Assembly: GCA_003988795.1 (NCBI GenBank)
Contig: QYAK01000042.1
Coordinates: 172,506-236,505 of the forward strand
DNA: 64,000 nucleotides
Source: Proliferodiscus dingleyae
Lineage: Eukaryota; Ascomycota; Leotiomycetes; Helotiales; Lachnaceae
Direction of reading: 5' to 3'
Shown piece after piece: positions 1 to 10,950 of the stretch. Position 1 is the first letter of the stretch. Each line of letters starts with the position of its first letter. The notes under the pieces were generated by a model. The model made no database searches and was not told the DNA's origin. It worked only from the letters and a program-made list of their open reading frames with translations. Position numbers and translations under genes: made by a program.

Positions 1-107
1 GCAGCACGAGCTTCATTCCAACTGTACACCAGGGACTTCCCTCCTCCCATACTGTCTTGCTTTCTTTCTTTACTTCCTTCAGATCCAATGCAAGAGAGAC
101 CAGAATC

Positions 108-1527
108 ATGACGTCCAATGGCTCAATCGCGACGACTCTGAGTCCTACCCGCGAAACCCTCTCTTCTTCACAGCTCCTCTCCTCGTCCATCTCTTCGCTC
201 TCAAACAGGAACTCCTCACGCCAAACCTCTTCCCAGATCTCCAAAATCTACAGGCAATCGTCAACACTCTTCTTAACGCGTCGTCTACCCGAATCGCTCT
301 CTACCATCCTCCCAGTCATTACACCACCAAATCCCGAAGACACCGACGAGGCCGCGCCCATAGCCAGAGCGTCACGGACAACGAGGATAAAAGTGTGGAG
401 CTTATATCTTACTATTCTAAATGCAGTTGTAGAGCTAGATCCCGACGAAGGGAAGCAGGCTTTCGGGAGCTCGGATTGGAGGGTGCTGGTCAGCAAAGTA
501 CGGGAAGGAGAGGTTTGGGAGGAGGTAGTGAAGAATGGCTACGGGGGTGCAGAGGGCGATGTAGATTCCGATGTTGTGATCAATTTGTAGGTTTCCTACC
601 CATTCCTGGAATCTCATGCCCGCAAATGTAAATCCAGTTACTAATCTAGATGCCAACAGAGCAACACTCCTCCTCGCCCATGCACGAACCCAAAAAGTCA
701 ACCAAGCCCGTCTTGAAACATACCTCGCAACTTCAAGCACGCCGTCTCTCAGCATCAATATCTCTCCCTCCGATCTCCAGTCCCCAGGTACACCCCGCGC
801 ACGCTCGTCGCATAGATCTACCGGCACCGACACGCCGCGTGACCTGAACGCGCGGGTGAAGATTCTAGAGTTGTACACGCTCCACGTCCTCCTCCGCAAT
901 GATGAATGGGACTACGCACGGGAGTTCATTTCCATCTCCCCAGTATTGGACGAGGAGCGGCGGGAAGCGTTCCTACAGGCCCTCCAATCGCTGCAAGACG
1001 AAGCCAAGGAGAGCGAGAAGGAGCGGGAATGGCAGGAGGAGCAGCACAGAAAAGACGTAGAGGACGCACGAAGGCGAAGAGAGGAGAATGAGGCTAGGGA
1101 GAGGGAGAGAGAGGGAGGAAGTGAGATAGACTATGGGGTCGAGGACTCACGGCCCGGCGTCGCGCGCTCGACGGGGAGAGCCAGCTCTGTTGCTTCATCA
1201 AACTCCAGACCTACACCTACACCTCCGCCTCCGGCCCCCAAAGCGAGTTCGCCTCCAGCGCGGACCGCTCGCCCTCGTCCACCGAAACGCGCGCCGCCTA
1301 CGCTGCTTGGCCGTGCCGCCACGATCGCCGCGAATCTGCGGAAGCTAGTGATGGAGGATGCGCTCACGGCCTTCAAGACGCGACCGCTGTTCCTGCTGCA
1401 GATGCTGGCCTTTGTGATTGGGATCGTGGTCATCGCAGGCCGGCGGGACGTCAAGGAGAGGGTGAAGAGAATGTGGGATAAAGTCCGACAGACGGCTGGC
1501 ATGGGGGTGAAGGTCAGCTATATCTAA
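108..1527 (+). CDS. PEX26: Pex26-like tail-anchored peroxin
   Basis: Exons are 108-586 and 660-1527, giving 448 residues. The intron starts GTAGGT, carries a CTAAT branch-like site and ends AACAG; it removes the stop codon at 588-590. The start is the ATG at 108, with A at -3; the frame is open further upstream but has no ATG there. The N-terminal half is Ser/Thr-rich, then helical. The middle has a strongly charged Glu/Arg coiled coil followed by a Pro-rich linker. One hydrophobic segment lies about 45 residues from the C-terminus, with a basic tail after it, which is a tail-anchor layout. In filamentous fungi Pex26 anchors the Pex1-Pex6 AAA ATPases to peroxisomes for export of the Pex5 receptor. 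The assignment rests on architecture and remembered similarity of the N-terminal helical part; another tail-anchored protein remains possible. Confidence 0.6.
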
Positions 1528-2488
1528 ATCATCTAATTGCATAATTTGTTCCCCTTCTCTGTCGGCGGTGGTGGAAGTTGAGTCCTGGAAAAATCAAGGG
1601 GGAAAGCAACATATCCTTATATCATAAGGCAGGAGGACAACATAAAAATTTGTGTTGTTTGGGAAGAGAGCAAAAGAAATGGTGTATATATCTTTTTGTT
1701 TTATTTTTTTTTGGATTCTGTATGCCTTTTTTTGGGCCTCTGCATAGTATGGGATGGAGTCTGGGAGCAATTGGAAAGCCGCATCAAGTGTACATTACTA
1801 TTTTTAAAGGTCCACGAGAAGGGAGCACGAGATACGCCCCGTGAGCGATGTAGAATCAAAAAAGAAATCAAGATAAATGTCAAGAAACAAAGCAAGAATG
1901 TGAGCCTAAAATCTATCTGAAGATTAATCGTAAATAGACATCACACCTTGTATGGATTCTCTTTCAGGGGTGGGGGGTGCATTGAAGCTATATGGGGTGT
2001 GTTGTTCTAGGGACGTAGATACTGGACTGGCCCACAGATGCATCAGCTGGCACATCGAGGAAGGTCGACGTCGTTCTGGGTGTTTGGCCCATACATATAC
2101 GTTTCTTCTATATATAGATATACATATTTTCCTATCGTGTCGTTGTCATTCATATTGATATTTATCTCTCCTCGAGATTTTGTTTGGTTTTGTCTACCGT
2201 TCATCCCGTACCATATCAGGACCCTGATACAACATGTACATTCCATTCACTCACACATCTTCTCAAAAACGCCAGGCTCACTCCAGGCTCAAAGGCTAAC
2301 TCACACATAGAAATGCTGCCAAACCAGCGCAACGCCAATCCGAGATGCCCCCGAACGCCATGCTCTAGCCTTGTATGCCACATTCGACATAATTTCCCAA
2401 CGCCGAGGTCAAAAAAAATAGATCTAATCCTACTCCTTCCCAAAGTCGTGATATCTGAAAGAACTGGGAGGGGGAGCGGCGAACGGGT
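1528..2488. other. Intergenic, between two convergent gene ends
   Basis: The interval holds the 3' flanks of the Pex26-like gene and of ITC1. It is AT-rich with T-runs near 1700 and TATATA runs near 2110. I see no supportable gene. Confidence 0.7.
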
Positions 2489-5400
2489 CTAGAAATTATA
2501 CCTCGTCCCCTGTCTCCCCAACACCTTCTCTTTCTTGCCCCTCGTCTTCCTTTTTTCCTCCTCGAAGATCTCAGCCTTCGCCTCTTCAGCCTTCATCTTC
2601 TTGGTCACCTTCCGCTGCCGTGGCGGATCACTATGCAAATGGCCCAGCTCTTCTAGAGCCATGTTGTTGTGCCACGCTAGACACCTCTTCTCGACCACTG
2701 CCTCCTTTTTCCGTGTACTCATTCTCTTCCCGTCCTGCGATTTGTCATCAGGGGGATTCAGGTACTGTTTCCTCCTCTCCATATGAGAAACGATTCTGTC
2801 ACGATAGTTCTTTAGCTCCTTGTGCAATTTGGTTTCGTTGATGCCGCGCGTGTCGAGCCAAGTGATCAAGTCGTCGATTGCCTCATGAGAATCGAAGTAG
2901 CCCCATTGATGCGCGTTGAACAGGCTTGTTTCCCCTTCTTCAAGTTTTTTGCGCTCCGGAACCGACATATTCAACTTTCGCCTGTACTCATCCTGCCACT
3001 CGGGTTTCATATCGATATAGCCCTCACGTTCAATATCATCAGGCCCTTGGACCCAGAGACAGCCGTTCGCATAGCCAGCTTCGGCTGTGGAGGACGTGGG
3101 GAGGCCGCCGTAGGGCATACCATTGCGCTCGAACCAGTAATACCGGTTCCAAAACCTATCCTTACCCAAAACCCTGGTCCGAGGACAATCGGCCTCCCGT
3201 AAATCATTGTCAAGACTTGCGATCTCTTCTTCGCAGTCTTTGATCGCGTCTTGCTTTTTCTGGATATCTTTAAGGACTTTAGTAAATCGTTTGGACTGCT
3301 TCGGGAGCTTGGCTTCTGCTTCCGCCTTCTCCTTCTTCTCTTGCTCGGCTTCGCGTTTGCGTTTGCGCTCAGCCGCGCGGTCTAGGCCACGGCGAAGCGT
3401 ACGAACAGGGCGCGAATCGTCTTCTGTATCGATGGTCTCGTCTTCTATTGTCGAGTCTGGGCCCTCTTCTTCGGCGTCAGGCATTTTGATGTCACTGGGG
3501 AGCGCCTTGGGCTCGGCGACCGGGGATGCTGGCATATTAGCTGGGAGAAGAATTTTACGTTCTTCATTTAGAGCCATCAGGTCCGCAGCACTATCGATAT
3601 TAGTAAAGTGCTCTTCATTGAGGGCATATCAACTCACAGCTGCTTTTTCTCCCGTTGGTACTGGATCTTTTCTTTCCGGAAACCGGTCATCTGTTCACTG
3701 CACTCTTCCATAAAAGCTCGAATCGCCTTGGTTTCAGCTGTCAACATGCAGATGATCTGGAGAGCTTTGACGCGCAAGTTTACTTCTAGTCTGTTATACT
3801 GTTGACGAGCAGTGTCTGCCGTAGGGGGCATGTCGATTGGGGCAAGTGCGGTCAACAAATCCTCGACGATAGCGGCATAGCGTGGGCCTTTCGACAGCTG
3901 ATACAACAGTCCAATCATGATAATTTGCCAGCCGCCATTTTTGAAGTCTCTCTTCCTCAGGCGGTCGATCCAGTTGCCTTCAACTTGCATCTCGGCAGCC
4001 CGATGGACTTCTTTCGGTTGAGCCAGTTGTTCTTCGAGAGCTTCCTGCTCCGCCTTTGCAGCTTCGGCCTCAGCCTTTGCTAGGCTACTTCTAGTCGCAC
4101 GACCTCTGGGCTTCGGCTCCGGTTCTGGAGTCGGCGTGTTCGCCTCGCTTTCCTCCTCATCAGATTCCTCTTCGTCATCCTCCTCCATGAGCGGTAACTG
4201 GACATGGACCTTGCCACCGTCTGCTTCAGCAGCAACCAAGACTTTCAAAACAGCACAGTGCACCTCCGCGAAAAGTTCACATTCGACATCCTCAGACGAG
4301 AATGCTATTGCTTCAACAAAGTCGTCAAAAGTGAACGAATCCAGCTTGAATATCTCGCAATAAACGTTCAAAGTGTCCCATGACTCAAGTAATGGTCCGA
4401 TAGACTTCATAAAAATCCCATTTCTGTCCTTCTTCGCTTTTCCATCGTCCGATGGCGTATCTTGAGAGTAAAACTTGAGGACCGGTCGTGGAGGAACATC
4501 TTGCCGAGGGACGACTTGTAGATCCTCGATCGGGTATTTGATAGGCGGCGGAGGTGGAGGAGGTGGTGGTAATGATGCTAGTGGCTGGAAAGCGAAAGTT
4601 GAGTTATGGAAATTGGCGAAATGTGGTCCCGGTTGCAGAGGTGGGCCGTTGGCTTGAAAAGTGTGAGACACGAAGGGAGGTGGAGGAACAAATGGAGGTT
4701 GATTTGGGTAGTTAGGAGCAGGATTCAAGAATGGCTGCTGCTTACTCTTAGCCAGTGAAGCTTGGTGTGCTTTGCTCTTGTGACTCTTCGGTGCCGGCTT
4801 CAATTCCGGAAGTCGAGCTCCATTACCGGGAAAGCTTCCCATCATGCCATCAAATTCTGTTGTAGCGGCTCTCTTTTGAGCTTGGTGTTGCTTTCTTTCC
4901 GCAGCCTTACTTTCATACCGTAGATGTGGAGGAACACGCGTGTCAATGTGGTACTCGTTTGCAATCTCAGGCTTCACTAGCCAAGGAGCTCCAGTCCAAG
5001 CCTCCCTGGTGACGGTCTTTTTGATAAATGATCTCAACACTTGCTTCGTGAAGATCTTACGATCACGAGTTATATGGGCATCGTCCACAACCGCCTCCTC
5101 GTTTAGTCTATTATCCAGGCTGACAAAATACCTCGAGAACGACGGCGTAACCGTGCCGTCGGGCAACTGTTTGGCTCCAAAGCGCGTCTTGTCTCTCACA
5201 ATGCCGGTAAGTCGTTCGCCTGTCACCACATGTACTGTGACTGCCTCATTTGGGTAGTAGTCTGCGCGGAACTCGTCGTAAATCAAATCCACCAGAGTAT
5301 CTATTCTCGAGATCGTTTGAAATTGGACACGCCGTAATATTGGACCTTTGAGGGCTTCGGGAAAAGCAGCTTCAACTTCTTGGGCACCCGCTTCCTATCA

Positions 5401-5865
5401 ATAGAATTAGCCTGCGACCACCTTCGCCTATGGTAACAACATACCTCGCTCTTCAAGGCTTCAAAGAATGTAAGTTGGGAATGGCCAGTTATTTGACATA
5501 TAAATTTGCGCTGCAGAGAGTTAATTCAGTAGAAGTCTTCGGCAGAAAGCCTTGCTGACCTGTTTATAGAAATCCATCCTGTGAAACTGTTATTCAATGT
5601 TCAGAGTTGTGAGACGACAGGCGCATACCGATTTAGATATTGTTCGTACTCCACGAAAATCTCCTTCGTCTGCGGAATCTCCCAGACCTTTCCAATGAGT
5701 CAGTTATGCTTCCGCGTAGCTTCTCCAGGGGCGAGGAAGCTCACCTCCTGCTCCTCATTCTCTATCACTGGCATGGGGACATAATGGACGGGTTTTCGCT
5801 TGAAAAAGACCTAGAATGATTAGTAAACTAAGCATGATGATGATCTTGGAGGGATTCCTCACCAT
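2489..5865 (-). CDS. ITC1: ISWI chromatin-remodelling complex subunit Itc1 (WAC/DDT/WHIM)
   Basis: Seven exons in order of translation: 5865-5863, 5810-5745, 5687-5629, 5578-5560, 5510-5445, 5394-3638 and 3590-2489, giving 1023 residues. The first coding exon is only the ATG. The N-terminus reads MVFFKRKPVHYVPMP and leads into a WAC domain (about residues 20-130). A poly-Pro stretch follows, then a DDT domain (about 375-460), an acidic Ser/Glu run, and WHIM-type motifs near 545 (GNWIDRLRKRDF) and 800 (GKDRFWNRYYWF). The C-terminus is basic. Itc1/Acf1 family proteins partner the Isw2/ISWI ATPase to space nucleosomes and repress transcription in the nucleus. Length and domain order agree with filamentous-fungal Itc1. 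A run of five tiny introns in the first 500 bp is striking, but every junction keeps frame. Confidence 0.92.
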
Positions 5866-6766
5866 TTTGGCAGACTATGGAGAGTTGTGAGGCAGCCGTA
5901 GAGAATCTGGGGAAATGGACCTTGTCAGATTTAGTATACCCCACAGAGAATAGAATCAACGTTTTGCAGGGCCTCGCGAGAGTGTCTAAGAAGGCCTTTT
6001 TCTAATTCTTAAGGATATGAAACTGGACTGGGGAGGAAGAGCCGCGAACAATGCTCCGGGCGTTTTGCTTGGGCGTGGCGGGTGCGGATCGACGGAGTGC
6101 TTAGTATCAATATCACAAAGCTTACCGGTGCGGCTCTCGACGCGTCTATAGACCTCGAGACGTGTTCAAGGGGTCGCATAGAATTTGGCAGTATTGTGGC
6201 GACGAATTGTTGTTGGCGGCTGAGGAGGTCGTGGTGGTGGAGGAGCGGCGCGCGTTTGCATGAGAAAGGAAGAAGTTTGGAAGATGAGGAGGCTTTTCTC
6301 TCTCCCCAGGGCAGGGCCAGATCCCAAGGCAGCTTGTTGCAGAGCCACCCGCGCCCAATAGGAGCCCGTCTCGGCAAAAGCTCTTTGGACCACCCATTCT
6401 TTGCCCGCCGCGCTTTGGATACAATAACAACCACAAACCACATGCAGTTGGTCACTTTCTTGGGCTTGATTTGAAGCAGAGATCAGGCTCTATCCATCAA
6501 GTACTTATATGTACCAGCTTAATCAATGGGCACGGCGGGACGGTCGGGGGATGCGTTTACGAGAATTATGGAATTTGGCATAGGGGAGATTTTACACGAG
6601 CTCCTCGATATCAACAAGAGATGCAACCTACCAAGATGAGCACTTGTTGTGCTTTCTTGCTTTCGGATGGTTCTGAGTATCAATTACTCGTATGAATAGA
6701 GTAATATCTCTAGTCTAGATAGTACCCCGACATACTATGGGACGCAGCGGGTCTACGACGTCGTCA

Positions 6767-6791
6767 GGGGGGGGGGGGGGGCCGGGGGGGG
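6767..6791 (+). repeat. Poly-G tract, G15-CC-G8
   Basis: Fifteen consecutive G, two C, then eight G. It could fold as a G-quadruplex, and homopolymers of this length are also prone to length error in assembly. Confidence 0.9.
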
Positions 6792-7100
6792 CGACTTTCA
6801 ATTAAAGAGCAAAGTGTGGAGAGATTGAGGAGTATGAATGTGCTGGCTGTTGGTTGTTTGTAGACCGCTGAGTCTAATGTGGGCTGGCAGATAATCATTC
6901 TGAGTCTGCTTCCAATCCAAACAAACCTGCCTCCCCAGGCCAGGACCATGAGGGAGTTTGTCGTGGGTTGCGGTGTCAGTGCCACGCACCACACGTTCGC
7001 TAGTGCCCGAGCATGACTAAGCAGCTGCCCGCAGAACGACCAAACCACCAAACCACCAGAGCCACCAGCCGAGCGCGCCGCCTTCCCGTACGTTCACGAC

Positions 7101-7126
7101 CCACGACCACGACCACGACCACGACC
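7101..7126 (+). repeat. CCACGA hexamer microsatellite
   Basis: About four head-to-tail copies of a CCACGA hexamer, flanked by imperfect copies. It is noncoding in any model I support. Confidence 0.8.
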
Positions 7127-7391
7127 AGCCAGCCGTAAAGAATCCCTTTCCTTTCCTGCTGATTCTTGCCCCTTTGGTGCCGCAACGCCACCTCCTTCTC
7201 CTCGGAGCTTCAGATCTGCATCTGCCTCTATCAAGCTAGCTATTGCCCGTATCCTTAAGAACTGCACTGGCTATGGACTCAAATGAGAATGGATAAATGT
7301 AATTGAATTGAGTGGTTTCGGCGTCGCAGCCTCACCTCGCTCTTCCAATGCCAACTGAAGGGTATCATTCGCAATTCTACCCAAGCCGTTC

Positions 7392-9038
7392 CTATGTAAA
7401 ATACACTACAGAAAAGCCCACCCAGCTCCCCACAACCCCGACGGCCGTATACGTGCTCGTAAACATCAGCGGCAAGAATTCTAGTCGGCTTCCCCATATC
7501 ATCTGGTGTAATAAACTACAGTACAGGATCAACGGGATGCTGACCGCAATGTACAACAAGCTGAACCGATCTAGCAAGAAGATGCGTGATCGCTTACTTG
7601 CGGGCGCCAGTCGGTCGAAGGCCAGAAGGAAGAGGACGAGCCAAAAGATCGTGTAGACGGTCTTGATAGGGAACTCGGCGGCGGTGAACAAGAGAGGAAA
7701 TAAGGAGACGTGGCCGGCCACGGCCAGGGGTCGGAATGCGCCCAAGTACCGGCGGTCTTTGAGAGCGATGAGACTGAATGGGAAGATGACGAGGAGGATA
7801 GCTTTCTCGTGGACGTGCCATCCGAAGAGGAAGGATGCGTAGCCGCACAGGGTGACCGCTCCGATGAACGTGTCCCAGGTGGGGACGAAGAAGAGTTTGA
7901 TGAGGGGTATGACTTGGAAAAATAGAGTCAGGGCAAAAGTTGCCCTCGCTGATATTTCTGGTAGGACTGCAAATGATGTATCGCCAACAAGCCCACGGGT
8001 TACGCTGTTCACAGCGTCTTCATTGATTGCGAGGCCAAGCTTCGGGGCGACTAAATTCCATCAGTCTAGAATTGCTAAGAGTGAGAAATTATACATACCA
8101 TAGATCAAGACCCGATCGATGAACGAATATAAAGCCCATATATTTGGAGCCCAGTATGCATGGCACAACCCTCGTGAGAACGGGAAGAGCCTGCTCAACA
8201 ATTGCGGGATCTGCTGCCAGTAGGCGAACGGTCCAAAGGCAGCACCGAAAATGCCGACGATCCCAGTACCAAGCTTGAAAGCATTGGTAAATTTGATATG
8301 AAATATGGACTTTGGCCCCAGACAGTATCCTCGCAGTAGAAACACGAAGTACGCTGGTGCAAGATAGAGATAGATATGTTTGAAGCACAACAGAGCTGCG
8401 AATAGCAAGCCACTCGCTAAGGTGGTTGACTTATCCCTTGCCAGAACCAGAGACAGTATCAGGAGCCCATACATAAACCCATTGTATTGGAAATGTATGT
8501 GGTCGATGATCAGAAGGCCAGGAGATAACAGAATTGAGAGTGCGGCAGCATGTGACGGCCGCTTTAATGCAGCTGGTGAAGATCGAACGAAACTACTCAA
8601 GATCAGCCGAAAGTCCCTTCATAATACCCAGGGCATTCTCACAGATGGAGCGCATAAGCCAGTACAAGCTCCGTTGCAATGACACTAGCACGCTGGAAAT
8701 ACACGGTTTGCCAGCTGTCATATTCCAGATTATAGACCTTTAACATCTCCGGATCGACCAGTCTCGCAGCTTGCGACAATAGCCATTCGAACACGGCGAA
8801 GAAAGGAGGATAATCGAGAGTCCATTCTGATGTCTTCTCATAGTACCATTCCTGTACGGGTAAACTATTCGTGATGGCCAGCCAATTTCTGTGGACCTCG
8901 AAGTCTGTGGATTTGCTGTCGTATCGTCAGTCATACTCAAGCTATAAAGGAGTAGGCATACTATGCAGGGAACAGTAGCACTTTGAACGCGGTGGCTATT
9001 ACAGCACATTGTGCTATCGAGGGATACAAGTCAGTCAT
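7392..9038 (-). CDS. ALG8: Alg8, ER alpha-1,3-glucosyltransferase of N-glycan precursor assembly
   Basis: Exons in translation order: 9038-8962, 8915-8643, 8595-8099 and 8050-7392, giving 501 residues. Alg8 adds the second glucose, from dolichyl-phosphate glucose, to the dolichol-linked oligosaccharide in the ER lumen. Family motifs are clear: DFEVHRNWLAIT and the DYPPFFAVFEW loop near the N-terminus, LIIDHIHFQYNGFMYG in the middle, LFPFSRGLCHAYWAPN, and FGWHVHEKAIL near the C-terminus. The rest is strongly hydrophobic, as expected for a multi-spanning ALG6/ALG8 (GT57) enzyme. The start MTDLYPS is the first ATG in frame before the first membrane segment. Length is normal for the family. Confidence 0.94.
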
Positions 9039-9215
9039 CGAGACATCATCGAGAAATACTGTCCCCTGTGTCGACTTTGCTGCACATAAAGTTGAACGAT
9101 TCGCATCACGGAGGTCCTCAGAAAAGGCCGACACTAAAAGCAGGGTTTATTTGAGCTCCTCATTGGCCAGAAGCCACTGCTTCTCAAAATACCCAGTTGC
9201 TTTCGGACGTTTATC

Positions 9216-9401
9216 ATGGATGCAGCCTTTGTCCCTTCAGAAGTCGTGGTCAAAACTTACGTTTCTCATAAATTTACTCTTGAGATCGGCGATTCCATCA
9301 CAAGCTTAGGCAAGCCAATCCGCAACGCTCTAATTGGCCTGGCTGCAATCTACTGCGTCACGCAAATCGGGAAAGCTGTCCTCAAGCGGCCATCAGAGTA
9401 G
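9216..9401 (+). CDS. Possible 61-residue single-span membrane microprotein
   Basis: A short ATG-initiated frame with A at -3 and G at +4. It has a polar N-terminal half and one hydrophobic segment (about residues 38-56: ALIGLAAIYCVTQIGKAVL) followed by a basic tail. It starts 178 bp from the divergent ALG8 ATG, so the two could share a promoter. The layout resembles small mitochondrial or ER membrane subunits, but I do not recognise the family. A chance frame in a promoter is a real alternative. Confidence 0.35.
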   Translation: MDAAFVPSEVVVKTYVSHKFTLEIGDSITSLGKPIRNALIGLAAIYCVTQIGKAVLKRPSE

Positions 9402-9563
9402 AACACCAAGGCTGCCAGGGTTTCCAACAAATCAATACTACCAAAGCGTCTCCCGCAGGTTCAGGATAGCAACCCAATCTTTCATGACTCGCATCTAAGC
9501 CTGCGTTCCAAACCCTCAATCGCTCGGGTTGGAGCTTGAATCTCTCCCCAACTCTACATCGCC

Positions 9564-10950
9564 ATGTATTTCCTCAAGTCGTCTTTAGCTTCTGCCGTGC
9601 TCTTTGCTTCTGCGCAAGCGAATTATCTCAATGGCGACCTGAGTTTTGGACACGACGGCAAGTAAGTAATTGTTTGCTTGCTCAGCTGCTACTTGGTATA
9701 CTGATATTTTATAGAATTTCCCCCAATCTGCGCGCAATACCCAATTTCCACCTCAGCGGGAAGCCCAACCCTCCCGATATTCTATCGAACAAGGTAGTCC
9801 TTACACCACCAGATCCGGGGAACCAGAGGGGGGCTGTATGGGCAGAGAAACCTCTCATACATTCAACATGGACAATGGACGTAGATTTTCGAGCGACAGG
9901 CCCGGAACGAGGAGGAGGCAATTTCATGGTGTACCTGGCAAAGAATGGACGGGAAGAGATAGGTACAGCAAGCATATACACAGTTGGACGATTTGATGGG
10001 CTGGCACTGGTCGTTGACCAGCATGCGGGATCCGTAAGGGCTCCTTACTTGTTATACAAAATTATGCTCCCCGTCTGACAAAACACCAGGCCGGATTTAT
10101 CAGAGGCTTCCTAAATGACGGCAGCACAGAATACAAGTCCCACCACAGCGTCGACTCCTTGGCTTTTGGCCATTGTGAATACTCCTATCGCAATCTTGGA
10201 CGTCCCTCCCGCCTTGAAGTGCGACAATCCGCAGATTCATTTCGTGTGGAGATTGATGGGCGTCTCTGCTTTGATTCGAACAAGATCAAGATCCCTCTAG
10301 GATACTACTTTGGTATATCCGCCGCATCGGCAGAGACCCCAGACTCTTTCGAGGTCTTCAAGTTCATCACAACCACCGATAGTCATACACCAGACGTAGC
10401 AGGGCAACCACAAGATCAATTTGCTGCAGCTCAAGAGCGCCAAGCGGCGCCCGCCCAAGAACCACAAGGAGGCGTTCAGCACAATGAGGGAGGAATACCA
10501 TCCTACGCAGATACACCCGCGGAGAAGTACACTTCTTCAGCTGAGCAGTTTGCCGATCTGCACAACCGCCTACAAGCAATGATGAAGCACATCTCCTCAC
10601 TCTCCCAGCAATTGTCCACCTACCAGCAGCAATCCGCCATGCGCCACGAGACGCTCCTCCAACGCGTCTCCTCCATCGAAGCCTCGATCAAACTGCAGGA
10701 AGGAACCGGCAATGTCTTGAAGGACGTCCAGAGCGACGTCAGACAGACAAAGGCGGATCTACACAATGCGCTGGATAGGAAGGTCGCTGGGCTGGAGACG
10801 GCGGTCAGGGACAGCCACACGGGGATCCTGGAGCGGGGTACGGGCCTGGGCAAGTTCGTGCTGGTCGTCGTGGGGAGTCAGCTTTCGATGGCGGGGCTGT
10901 ACGTGCTGTATAAACGGCGGAAGGCGAACGGGCCCAAGAAGTACCTGTGA
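9564..10950 (+). CDS. L-type lectin cargo receptor (Emp46/47-VIP36-like) with KKXX tail
   Basis: Exons are 9564-9661, 9715-10033 and 10090-10950, giving 425 residues. A signal peptide spans about residues 1-19 (cleavage likely after SAQA). A legume-lectin-like domain follows (about 20-240), with the typical start NGDLSFGHDGKISPN and core motifs TWTMDVDFRATGP, GRFDGLALVVD and GYYFGISAASAETPDSFEV. Next come a Gln-rich linker and a coiled-coil stalk (about 295-385). One membrane span lies at 395-413, and the cytosolic tail ends KKYL, a dilysine ER-retrieval signal. The family recycles between ER and Golgi and carries N-glycoproteins into COPII vesicles. The whole architecture is present, so the gene looks intact. 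Confidence 0.9.

Larger units (their letters stand above)
5866..7391. other. ITC1 upstream region and ALG8 3' flank
   Basis: No gene is supported here. The region contains a poly-G tract (6767-6791) and a CCACGA repeat (about 7101-7126), and is probably the ITC1 promoter and 5' leader plus the ALG8 3' region. Several overlapping frames of 90-150 codons on both strands show composition bias and no recognisable domain. Confidence 0.6.

Noticed and set aside
6009..6455. Overlapping frames of 90-150 codons on both strands upstream of ITC1
   Set aside because: Composition is driven by GC-rich, Ser/His/Arg-biased sequence; no domain, and the frames mirror each other on opposite strands.
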